9,534 bases of DNA from assembly GCA_027025255.1 (NCBI GenBank), contig JALVRC010000159.1, positions 1 to 9,534 on the forward strand. Direction: 5' to 3'. Position 1 is the stretch's first letter; each line of letters begins with the position of its first letter. The DNA is from Caldifarciminota bacterium. GTDB taxonomy: Bacteria > Hydrothermota > Tepidihabitantia > B3-TA06 > JALVRC01. Positions 1-5,609 of the stretch are shown here, one piece after another. The position numbers were made by a program, and so were the translations under genes. The notes beneath the pieces were generated by a model, which saw nothing but the letters and a program-made list of their open reading frames with translations, was not told the DNA's origin and made no database searches.

Positions 1-190
1 CTGTAATTCTATTATACGCAAAATTTTACCTTTGTCAAGGGTTAAAACTTAACTAAAATATTTTAATTTTCATCTAACAATTACAAGCTTTTCAATAACC
101 TCCTTGTTGTTTCAGGGATGCTGTATTTTTGGCATTAATCTACTCAAATTATGTTTAGCTTTTTCTATTTTGTCAGATACGATAATTGTC
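1..190 (-). other. Non-coding gap after the methyltransferase gene
   Basis: No convincing gene is present between the methyltransferase stop and the left edge. On the minus strand one frame is open from just past that stop for about 40 codons, but it is broken by two TGA codons (114-112 and 75-73). It also lacks a usable start, since the first ATG gives only seven residues before a stop. A perfect Shine-Dalgarno string, AAGGAGGT (105-98), has no reading frame of useful length after it. Positions 39-75 are very AT-rich, including the palindrome TAAAATATTTTA, and lie directly upstream of the promoter listed separately. I see no GC-rich hairpin followed by a T run, so where the upstream transcript ends is unclear. 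Confidence 0.6.
11..38 (-). promoter_or_regulatory. Strong sigma-70 promoter firing out of the left edge
   Basis: On the minus strand TTGACA (38-33) is followed after 16 nt by TATAAT (16-11). Both hexamers match the consensus exactly, and a start site near position 4 is expected. The 30-odd bases upstream of the -35 are nearly all A/T and include AAAATATTTT, resembling an UP element bound by the RNA polymerase alpha subunit. A promoter this strong usually drives rRNA, tRNA or another highly expressed gene; that gene would lie just outside the window. The hexamers are seen directly, while the UP element and the type of target are inferred. Confidence 0.8.
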
Positions 191-1117
191 TTAGTATGTT
201 TTTATTTTTTCTATGACAGTTATTGTAAAACCTTCTCCTCTATTTTTGTGAGGATAGATTCTTAAAGTATTGGTTACAAGCGGATGATATTCCTTCCCTT
301 CCCACTCAACAATACCTCTTACAGCGTTTATGCCATTAATTTTTACAGGTATAGTTGTTGTATCAAGAAATCTTTTCAAAAGATAACTGACTACTTCTTC
401 ATTTTCTTCTGGTGCAAATGTACATGTTGAATAAACCATTCTACCCCCTGGCTTAAGCATTTTGTACGCATTTACAAGTAAGCCTCTTTGAATACCAGAA
501 AGCCTTTTTACAGAGTTTATTGACCACATGTTCAAAACTCTGTAAGATCGTCCTGCTGTTGCTTCTGAAGAACAGGGAGCGTCTATTAATATCTTATCAA
601 AAGTCTCTTCGAAATATGGTGTTAACTGTCTACCGTCTCGTCTCATTATAATGGCATTTATAACACCAAGTCTTTCAATATTGCTGACAAGAGACTTTGC
701 TCTTTTTAAATGAGGTTCGTTTGCTATAATAACACCTGTATTATTCATCATATCAGCCATCTGAGTTGTTTTAGAGCCGGGTGCTGCTGATATATCAAGC
801 ACGTATTCGTATGGTTTAGGCTCCAAAAGGACAGGAGGAATCATACTTGATATATCCTGTATATATATATGCCCTGCGTAATGAAGCATGCTATTACCAA
901 GTCCCTGTCTTTGTTTAACAATGAACCCATTTTCATAGAAAGGTAGTTGTTCGATTTCGTATTGCATTAAGATTTTTATTGTTTTTTCTTTTTCTGCAAG
1001 CAGAGTATTTATTCGTACCCCAGCATCAGGTTTTTTAAGCCATGCTATTTCAAAGGTTTTATAATCAGGAATTAGCTTTTTGAGGCGCTCTTTTAGAAGT
1101 TTTGGTATTTTTTCCAT
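191..1117 (-). CDS. RsmB/NOP2/Sun-family RNA m5C methyltransferase
   Basis: This 308-residue S-adenosylmethionine-dependent enzyme is expected to methylate carbon 5 of cytosine in rRNA or tRNA in the cytoplasm. Family motifs are clear: the SAM-binding loop DISAAPGSK (108-116), an acidic NE after the next strand (133-134), DAPCSS (179-184) with the motif-IV cysteine C182, and YSTCTFAPEENE (229-240) with the likely nucleophile C232. The end carries the RIYPHKNRGEGF signature (286-297). It lacks the NusB-like N-terminal domain of RsmB and the C-terminal extension of RsmF, so it resembles the short NOP2/Sun proteins common in archaea and thermophiles. The target cytosine cannot be assigned. Motif I has Ser where Gly is usual (PGSKT rather than PGGKT). 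The ATG lies 25 nt inside the end of the DUF763 frame and has no strong ribosome site, which suggests translational coupling. Stop is TAA. Confidence 0.9.
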   Translation of the reverse strand: MEKIPKLLKERLKKLIPDYKTFEIAWLKKPDAGVRINTLLAEKEKTIKILMQYEIEQLPFYENGFIVKQRQGLGNSMLHYAGHIYIQDISSMIPPVLLEPKPYEYVLDISAAPGSKTTQMADMMNNTGVIIANEPHLKRAKSLVSNIERLGVINAIIMRRDGRQLTPYFEETFDKILIDAPCSSEATAGRSYRVLNMWSINSVKRLSGIQRGLLVNAYKMLKPGGRMVYSTCTFAPEENEEVVSYLLKRFLDTTTIPVKINGINAVRGIVEWEGKEYHPLVTNTLRIYPHKNRGEGFTITVIEKIKTY

Positions 1118-2142
1118 GAGATGAGTTTTTTTAGCATGTATGTTTTATCCTTTTTTATGCTATCAGATTTTTTTACAATATCTAAAAGAAAGGAAATCGT
1201 GCTGTCGTATATTCTTTTGTTAACAGGATAAGGGATGCCGTCTTTCCCTCCGTGGGCATATGAAAAACTAATAGGGTCTTTAAAGCTCAAGGGGGTTCCA
1301 TAGATTATATGTGCTGTTAAAGCAAGGGCTCTTATTGTTTTAGTTCCTATTCCCTTGCTCATTAGGAGGGACTTAAAATCATCTCTGTAGTCTTTGTGGG
1401 TAAATATGATATTCTTAACCCTTTTTATATTAATATCTTTATAGAATATTTCATGTCTTTGAGGAAATTTAAAGCTGTCCCATTGTTTTAAGTATTTTTC
1501 TATTTTTGATTTATTATTAAAGAGTTCTGTCATACTGCTATGCAGTGTTTCTTGTCCTTTTTTAACAATATTAATACATGATTTTTCCTTTTTGCCTGAG
1601 ATATCTTTATGAGGTGAAGAAAAATAGTCTCTTATATCATTGCTATACCAGTGATATCTTCTTGAATATTTATTCTTATAGTTAAGTCCCTGATCAATAA
1701 CAACCCAATCTGTTCCATCAGTAAAAAAGAACTGCATATATATATTGTATCCGTCCTGAATTCCTGCGCTATCAATTTTGGCAGTAAGCTTGGAATATTT
1801 TATAAGATTTCTCATTCCTGACAAAGCCATTTCATCAGGTATTTTTCGTGAATACTTACCTTTTCCCCCAAACGCTTTAATTTTATATGCTGATGAGTTC
1901 AAGGCGTATTTAATACTTGCACCAGTAGCAGTTGTAAGCCCTGATGAATGTCAATCAAACCCAAGTAAACATCCAAGTGCCTGAAAATAGAAAGCGTCTG
2001 AAAGCCTTTGCAGTAAAACTTTTGTGCCGTATTCTTCTATTATTACTTCTATTAGAACCCTTGCGAGTCTCTTCATCCTTTTAAAAAGCCAGGAAGGAAC
2101 ATGACCATAGTGAAGAGGAAGTTCAACTGACTTTACTGGCAT
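1093..2142 (-). pseudogene. DUF763 protein gene interrupted by one in-frame TGA
   Basis: Read in one frame, 2142 to 1093 encodes a near full-length DUF763 protein of 349 codons with a single TGA at codon 64. The first 63 residues hold the family start, ELPLHYGHVPSWLFKRMKRLAR (key elements LPLHYG and WLFKRMKRLAR), and end in GCLLGFD. After the TGA the frame continues HSSGLTT, FGGKGKYSRK and QDGYNIYMQFFF. It then shows a helix-hairpin-helix-like GIGTKTIRALA, a conserved FSYAHGGKDGIPYPV stretch and a family-like C-terminus. No frameshift or other stop is present. As I recall the family, the TGA sits at a conserved Trp (DWHSSG), one base from TGG. Function of DUF763 is unknown; the helix-hairpin-helix hints at nucleic acid binding (inference). 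The gene overlaps the deacetylase gene by 10 nt and the methyltransferase gene by 25 nt. It could be a fresh pseudogene, a sequence error or a readthrough gene. Confidence 0.75.
1951..1953 (-). other. In-frame TGA at codon 64 of the DUF763 gene
   Basis: The codon order on the minus strand is GGG TTT GAT TGA CAT TCA TCA, giving GFD-stop-HSS. The base after the stop is C, and UGA-C is the leakiest stop context known in E. coli. Three other genes here end in TGA at sensible protein ends (rpoD, gcvPA, the CofE-like gene), and Trp is encoded by TGG elsewhere, for example WW at rpoD codons 350-351. A global UGA=Trp code is therefore unlikely. Confidence 0.85.
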
Positions 2143-3014
2143 AAATTTCTGGCTTTTTCCGCTGTATTTACATGAATCCTTACAGTATCTTGAAAGTTTT
2201 TAGCATACCCTCCAGCCAAAAGTATTAAAGTTGGTATATTTTTAAAGGTTTCAAATATCATTTCATCTCGTTTTTTTAATCCTTCCATTGAAATATTCAG
2301 GTATCCAAGCGTGTCATAAATGTATGGATCAGCTCCTGCAACATAAACAATGAAGTCAGGAGAAAATGATTTGACCTTTCCCAACCCTGAAAAGAGCTGT
2401 TCAAGATATTCGTTATCGTCTGTAAAAGGATTTAAGCCTATATCAAGAGAGCTTTTTTCCTTAACAGGATATATGTCTTCTTCATGTATTGAGAATGTAA
2501 ACACATTGTCATTATTTTTGAATATAAAAGCTGTCCCATTTCCTTGATGAAGGTCACAATCAATAATAGCAACCTTCATTCCCTTTTGTTTATTTATGTG
2601 ATATGCTGCAAGTGCAACATCATTAAGATAGCAGAAGCCTTCGGCATGGGAAGGAAAGGCATGATGGAAGCCTCCACCAATGTGATATGAACAATTATTA
2701 TCTAATGCAAGTTCTGAGGCTTTTATACTATTAGCAGCCATTATTCTTGATACATTTACTATCTCTTTGTTAAAAGGCATTTCACTCCTCAATACAGCCT
2801 GAGATTTGCGTAAAAGTCTTAAATCCTCTATATAAGCCTCAGTATGAACGGTTTTTAATGTTTCCCAATCAATAGGTTCATTGCTTACTATTAGATTGTT
2901 TTTATTGATAATGTCTGATTTTTCGAGTTGCTCTTTAATAAGCCTGTATTTTTCGTTTTTGAATGGATGAGGGCCTAAATCTACCTCATAGAGAGGAGAG
3001 TAAATGAATTTCAT
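2133..3014 (-). CDS. Histone deacetylase / AcuC-family zinc amidohydrolase
   Basis: This 293-residue member of the arginase/deacetylase superfamily hydrolyses acyl-lysine or a related amide such as an acetylated polyamine. The catalytic set is complete: GGGFHHAF (113-120) with the paired histidines H117-H118, DCDLHQGNG (152-160) with zinc ligands D154 and H156, GADPY (227-231) with the third ligand D229, and LAGGY (266-270) with the transition-state tyrosine Y270. The length and the FHHAFPSHAEGFCYLND stretch resemble the short class IV (HDAC11-like) bacterial proteins more than the longer AcuC. Bacterial substrates are mostly unknown; no acetyl-CoA synthetase or acetyltransferase gene is nearby to suggest acetate control. 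Its ATG overlaps the gcvPA stop (ATGA) and its own TAA lies 10 nt inside the DUF763 gene, so it is an internal gene of a polycistron. No strong ribosome site precedes it. Confidence 0.9.
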   Translation of the reverse strand: MKFIYSPLYEVDLGPHPFKNEKYRLIKEQLEKSDIINKNNLIVSNEPIDWETLKTVHTEAYIEDLRLLRKSQAVLRSEMPFNKEIVNVSRIMAANSIKASELALDNNCSYHIGGGFHHAFPSHAEGFCYLNDVALAAYHINKQKGMKVAIIDCDLHQGNGTAFIFKNNDNVFTFSIHEEDIYPVKEKSSLDIGLNPFTDDNEYLEQLFSGLGKVKSFSPDFIVYVAGADPYIYDTLGYLNISMEGLKKRDEMIFETFKNIPTLILLAGGYAKNFQDTVRIHVNTAEKARNLCQ

Positions 3015-4354
3015 CTAATTTTTCTTAAACTATCTACGTAATGTTCTATATCATCATCTGTTATTCTTTCAGTACAAGCAACTAAAAGTTCATTAGTTCT
3101 GTTTTTACTAAATCTGTTTAAAGGAACACCTGCAAAAATGTTGTAGGAAAGCATATTTTCAACAAGTTCAGCTGCAGGAATAGGTGTTTGGAGTACAAAT
3201 TCTTTAAAAAAGGGCCTTTCGTATTTTAAACTGAAGCCTTTAATGTTTGTTATCTTTTCTGATAATTTATGAGCCTTTTCCATAGACAGATAAGCTGCAT
3301 GCTTTAACCCGTCAGGCCCTACAGCTGACATAAAAACAGTCGCAGCAAGTGCGCAGAGATTCTGATTTGAACATATATTTGAGGTAGCTCTTTCTCTTTT
3401 TATATGCTGTTCTCGTGTTTGTAAGGTCATTACAAAACCCTCATTCCCATCTATATCTTTTGTTCGGCCTATTATCCTTCCTGGCATTTTTCTAATATAT
3501 TCTTTTTTTGCAGTAAAAATGCCCAGATATGGGCCTCCGAATGAGATTGGAATGCCTAAGGATTGACCTTCACCCACAGCAATGTCTGCTCCATATTCTC
3601 CCGGGGTTTTAAGTATTGCCATGGATATTGGGTCAGCAGCCATTATAAGAAATGTATTACTGTTATGAATAATCTCTGAGATTCTTTCCATATCTTCAAG
3701 ATTCCCATAGAAATTTGGATGCGAGACAATGAATCCTGCAACATCTTCTTTTAAAAGTTTATTAAGACTGTCAATGTTTACTATACCATCTTTCTCCTCT
3801 ACTTCAATAATAGGTACGTTTAATCCGTAAGCATAGGTGTATATTGTTTTTTTGAAGAAGGGATGCAGTGTTGAAGCGATAAGAACCTTTTCTTTCTTTT
3901 TAACATCACGTGCAAGGTGTACAGATTCAGCAAGAGCTGAAGCAACATCATACATAGATGCATTTGAAACATCCATGTCGAACAGTCTGGAAATAAAAGA
4001 TTGATATTCATAAATAGCGGTTAATGTTCCCTGACTTACCTCAGCTTGATATGGAGTATAGGCTGTTGCAAATTCAGATCTTGAAATAACAAAGTTAACG
4101 ATTTGTGGTATTATATGGGAGTAGGCACCTGCTCCAAGAAAAGATGTGTATTCATCTATGGTTTTGTTTTTTTTAGATAGGCTTTTAAGCTTTTGATATA
4201 CCTCAAATTCATTGTAGGGTCCTGGGAGTTTAATGTCTTTATTAAGGAGTAAAGCCTGTTCAGGAATAGGTGTAAGAAGGTCATTAAAATCTTTAACACC
4301 TATTTCTTTTAGCATTATTTCATACTCTTTTTCTGTTATCGGTATATATGGCAT
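3011..4354 (-). CDS. gcvPA: Glycine dehydrogenase (decarboxylating) subunit 1
   Basis: This 447-residue protein is the N-terminal half-type subunit of the split glycine decarboxylase (P protein). With GcvPB it releases CO2 from glycine and passes aminomethyl to the lipoyl arm of GcvH. Family signatures include FLGAGAYSHIIP (72-83), TAYTPYQAEVSQGT (97-110), NASMYDVASALAE (131-143), GEGQSLGIPISFGGPYLG (261-278) and TREQHIKRERATSNICSNQ (313-331). Length is normal for the split subunit. The PLP-binding lysine is carried by GcvPB, which is not in this window; the next gene is instead a deacetylase-family enzyme. Its ATG shares one base with the gcvH stop (TAATG) and is preceded by AGAGGA. It ends in TGA within an ATGA overlap, which is good evidence that TGA terminates translation here. 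Confidence 0.95.
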   Translation of the reverse strand: MPYIPITEKEYEIMLKEIGVKDFNDLLTPIPEQALLLNKDIKLPGPYNEFEVYQKLKSLSKKNKTIDEYTSFLGAGAYSHIIPQIVNFVISRSEFATAYTPYQAEVSQGTLTAIYEYQSFISRLFDMDVSNASMYDVASALAESVHLARDVKKKEKVLIASTLHPFFKKTIYTYAYGLNVPIIEVEEKDGIVNIDSLNKLLKEDVAGFIVSHPNFYGNLEDMERISEIIHNSNTFLIMAADPISMAILKTPGEYGADIAVGEGQSLGIPISFGGPYLGIFTAKKEYIRKMPGRIIGRTKDIDGNEGFVMTLQTREQHIKRERATSNICSNQNLCALAATVFMSAVGPDGLKHAAYLSMEKAHKLSEKITNIKGFSLKYERPFFKEFVLQTPIPAAELVENMLSYNIFAGVPLNRFSKNRTNELLVACTERITDDDIEHYVDSLRKIR

Positions 4355-4743
4355 TATTCCTCTTCTAAAAATTTCTTATATCTGCTACTATCCATAAGTC
4401 TTGATTGTATATCTTCTAAACTTTCGGTTAGTTCAATCTTGAACATCCAACCTTCACCGTAAGGGTCTTTATTTATTATTTCAGGAGAAGTAAGTACTTT
4501 CTCATTGACCTCAATAATTTTTCCAGCAACAGGTGAAAATATTTCTGATGCTGCTTTGACTGCTTCTATTTCACCTACTTCACCATCTAATTCCACTTCG
4601 CTTCCAACATCGTTAAGTTCCAGATTAACAATGTCACTTAATTCCTGTTGTGCAAAATCTGTTATTCCAACAGTTGCAATGTTATTTTCAATCTTAACCC
4701 ATTCATGGGATTTTGAATAGAGTAATGTATCTGGTATATTCAT
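4354..4743 (-). CDS. gcvH: Glycine cleavage system H protein (lipoyl carrier)
   Basis: This 129-residue protein carries the lipoyl arm that shuttles aminomethyl between the P, T and L proteins of the glycine cleavage system. It starts with the usual YSKSHEWVK (9-17), then TVGITDFAQQELSDIVN (24-40) and the lipoylation site EIEAVKAASE, with K63 as the modified lysine. It ends with NKDPYGEGWMFKIE (91-104), all at family spacing. I chose the ATG at 4743 rather than the longer frame to 4779. It lies 4 nt after a strong AAAGGAGG (4755-4748), gives the family's normal length, and forms an ATGA overlap with the preceding ligase gene. The stop TAA shares its last A with the gcvPA ATG, so the two subunits are translationally coupled. 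Genes for the T and L proteins and GcvPB are not in the window. Confidence 0.95.
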   Translation of the reverse strand: MNIPDTLLYSKSHEWVKIENNIATVGITDFAQQELSDIVNLELNDVGSEVELDGEVGEIEAVKAASEIFSPVAGKIIEVNEKVLTSPEIINKDPYGEGWMFKIELTESLEDIQSRLMDSSRYKKFLEEE

Positions 4744-5402
4744 TTTTCCTCCTTTAAAAAAAATTGTTTTACTATACAAATAGGGGTTAGCTCATTCCCC
4801 TGTCCCATAGGATTGTCCCTCATTAAATCCTGAAGTTTTTCTATTGATTTTTTATCTTTAAAAGAACTTCCTATAACCCAACTTCCACCAATATCATTGA
4901 TATCCATAATTGCAATATCAACTCCAAGTTTGTTTTTTAACGATAAAGAGACTTTATCAGCGTCTTTTGGGCCTTTTATAACAGCTTTGTCATAAGGTTG
5001 TACAGGAGATGTGTGAGGGGCATCAATCATAGCTGCTTGTTTGCCAGCAATACGATAAAAATCGCCTTTTCTGCCGAACAAACGAGTAATACCACCTATT
5101 ATAGCGGCAAATATCAATCGTATACTTCCTATTTCCTCTCGCGCTGCTTCCATACTGTACGGATTTCTTAAGCCTGTACCGTAAGGCACCTTTTTTACAA
5201 ATCTGTATAAAAAACGTGATAGCAATGAAGGATGCATTTTGTTTATAGGAATTGCTCTCCCCTGAGTAATGGCTACTGCGCTCTCACTAATTACAATTAC
5301 ATCTCCTCTTTCATACTTTCCTTTTGCATACTTTTCTATTACATCATGTAACATATCTTCCTTGCTTAACACATGAGTCTTTATAAGGAGCCTTTTTTTC
5401 AT
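4740..5402 (-). CDS. CofE-like (F420-0:gamma-glutamyl ligase family) protein
   Basis: This 220-residue protein matches the CofE/FbiB-type amide ligase family, whose founding members add glutamate to coenzyme F420-0 using GTP. Visible features are the starting strand RLLIKTHVL, GDVIVISESAVAITQGR (33-49), GTGLRNPYSMEAA (76-88), the glycine-rich IIGGITRLFGRKGDF (101-115), IDAPHTSPVQPYDKAVI (126-142), DIAIMDINDIGGSWVIGSS (162-180) and NPMGQGNELTPI (197-208). F420 cannot be assumed: many bacteria without it carry such homologues, with unknown substrate. It lies 7 nt after tRNA-Thr and overlaps gcvH by ATGA, so it heads the protein part of the glycine-cleavage operon. No Shine-Dalgarno sequence precedes the ATG. 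An alternative ATG at 5354 (Met17) has AAGGA before it but would cut off the conserved first strand, so I prefer the longer start. Stop is TGA. Confidence 0.8.
   Translation of the reverse strand: MKKRLLIKTHVLSKEDMLHDVIEKYAKGKYERGDVIVISESAVAITQGRAIPINKMHPSLLSRFLYRFVKKVPYGTGLRNPYSMEAAREEIGSIRLIFAAIIGGITRLFGRKGDFYRIAGKQAAMIDAPHTSPVQPYDKAVIKGPKDADKVSLSLKNKLGVDIAIMDINDIGGSWVIGSSFKDKKSIEKLQDLMRDNPMGQGNELTPICIVKQFFLKEEK
4748..4755 (-). promoter_or_regulatory. gcvH ribosome binding site
   Basis: AAAGGAGG on the minus strand, four bases before ATG 4743. It decides the gcvH start and lies inside the last codons of the preceding ligase gene. Confidence 0.85.
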
Positions 5403-5409
5403 TTTAACA

Positions 5410-5482
5410 AGCCGACGACCCGATTTGAACGGGTGACCTGCGGTTTACGAAACCGCTGCTCTACCTACTGAGCTACGCCGGC
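5410..5482 (-). tRNA. tRNA-Thr (anticodon CGT)
   Basis: A full cloverleaf of 73 nt reads leftwards. The acceptor stem GCCGGCG/CGTCGGC has one G-U pair. The D stem is GCTC/GAGC with an 8-nt loop, the anticodon stem GCGGT/ACCGC has loop TTCGTAA, and the T stem ACCCG/CGGGT has loop TTCAAAT. The anticodon CGT is at 5449-5447 and reads ACG. G1-C72, C2-G71 and anticodon G35/U36 fit threonine identity. The discriminator is U and no CCA is encoded, so CCA must be added after trimming. It is the first gene of the glycine-cleavage transcript: a promoter ends 9 nt before it and a start codon follows 7 nt after it. Confidence 0.95.
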
Positions 5483-5491
5483 ACCACTATA

Positions 5492-5519
5492 ATTCTACAC
5501 ACTTTCTGGCAGTTGTCAA
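5492..5519 (-). promoter_or_regulatory. Sigma-70 promoter for tRNA-Thr and the following operon
   Basis: On the minus strand TTGACA (5519-5514) is followed after 16 nt by TAGAAT (5497-5492), a 6/6 and a 5/6 match. A T-run-rich block lies just upstream of the -35. Transcription should begin near 5485, leaving only about 3 nt before the tRNA's first base at 5482. Spacing and sequence are similar to the promoter at the left edge. The rest of the 127-nt gap (5520-5609) is AT-rich and shows no terminator hairpin for the upstream unit, so some readthrough from it is possible. Confidence 0.8.
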
Positions 5520-5609
5520 GAAAAAAATTATGAGAAAGTATGTTTGTATTATGTATGTTGAGTAGATTTAAAGTTTAAATAAACGATATATTTGTTTTAA
5601 AATATTTAC

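Noticed and set aside
138..148. Shared 11-mer TTGAGTAGATT between this gap and the plus strand near 5558
   Set aside because: An 11-base match in AT-rich sequence is expected by chance, and the flanks do not extend it.
1951..1953. Genome-wide reassignment of UGA to Trp
   Set aside because: TGA ends rpoD, gcvPA and the CofE-like gene exactly at family-normal ends within ATGA overlaps, and Trp is encoded by TGG.
1916..1953. Selenocysteine codon with a SECIS hairpin
   Set aside because: A hairpin of six to seven pairs with one mismatch can be drawn at 1938-1916, 12 nt after the TGA. It is weak, its 11-nt loop does not look like a known bacterial SECIS, and relatives are thought to have Trp rather than Cys here.
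3820..4011. 63-residue minus-strand frame inside gcvPA
   Set aside because: It is an out-of-frame shadow of a clearly conserved gcvPA region, with no ribosome site or family similarity.
4744..4779. Longer gcvH start at 4779
   Set aside because: It would add 12 residues not found in GcvH and would place the strong AAAGGAGG inside the coding region rather than before the ATG.
5520..5609. Intrinsic terminator after the guanine deaminase gene
   Set aside because: A T run (after CATAA) exists on the minus strand, but no GC-bearing stem precedes it; the only palindrome, GTTTATTTAAAC, is too short and AT-only.
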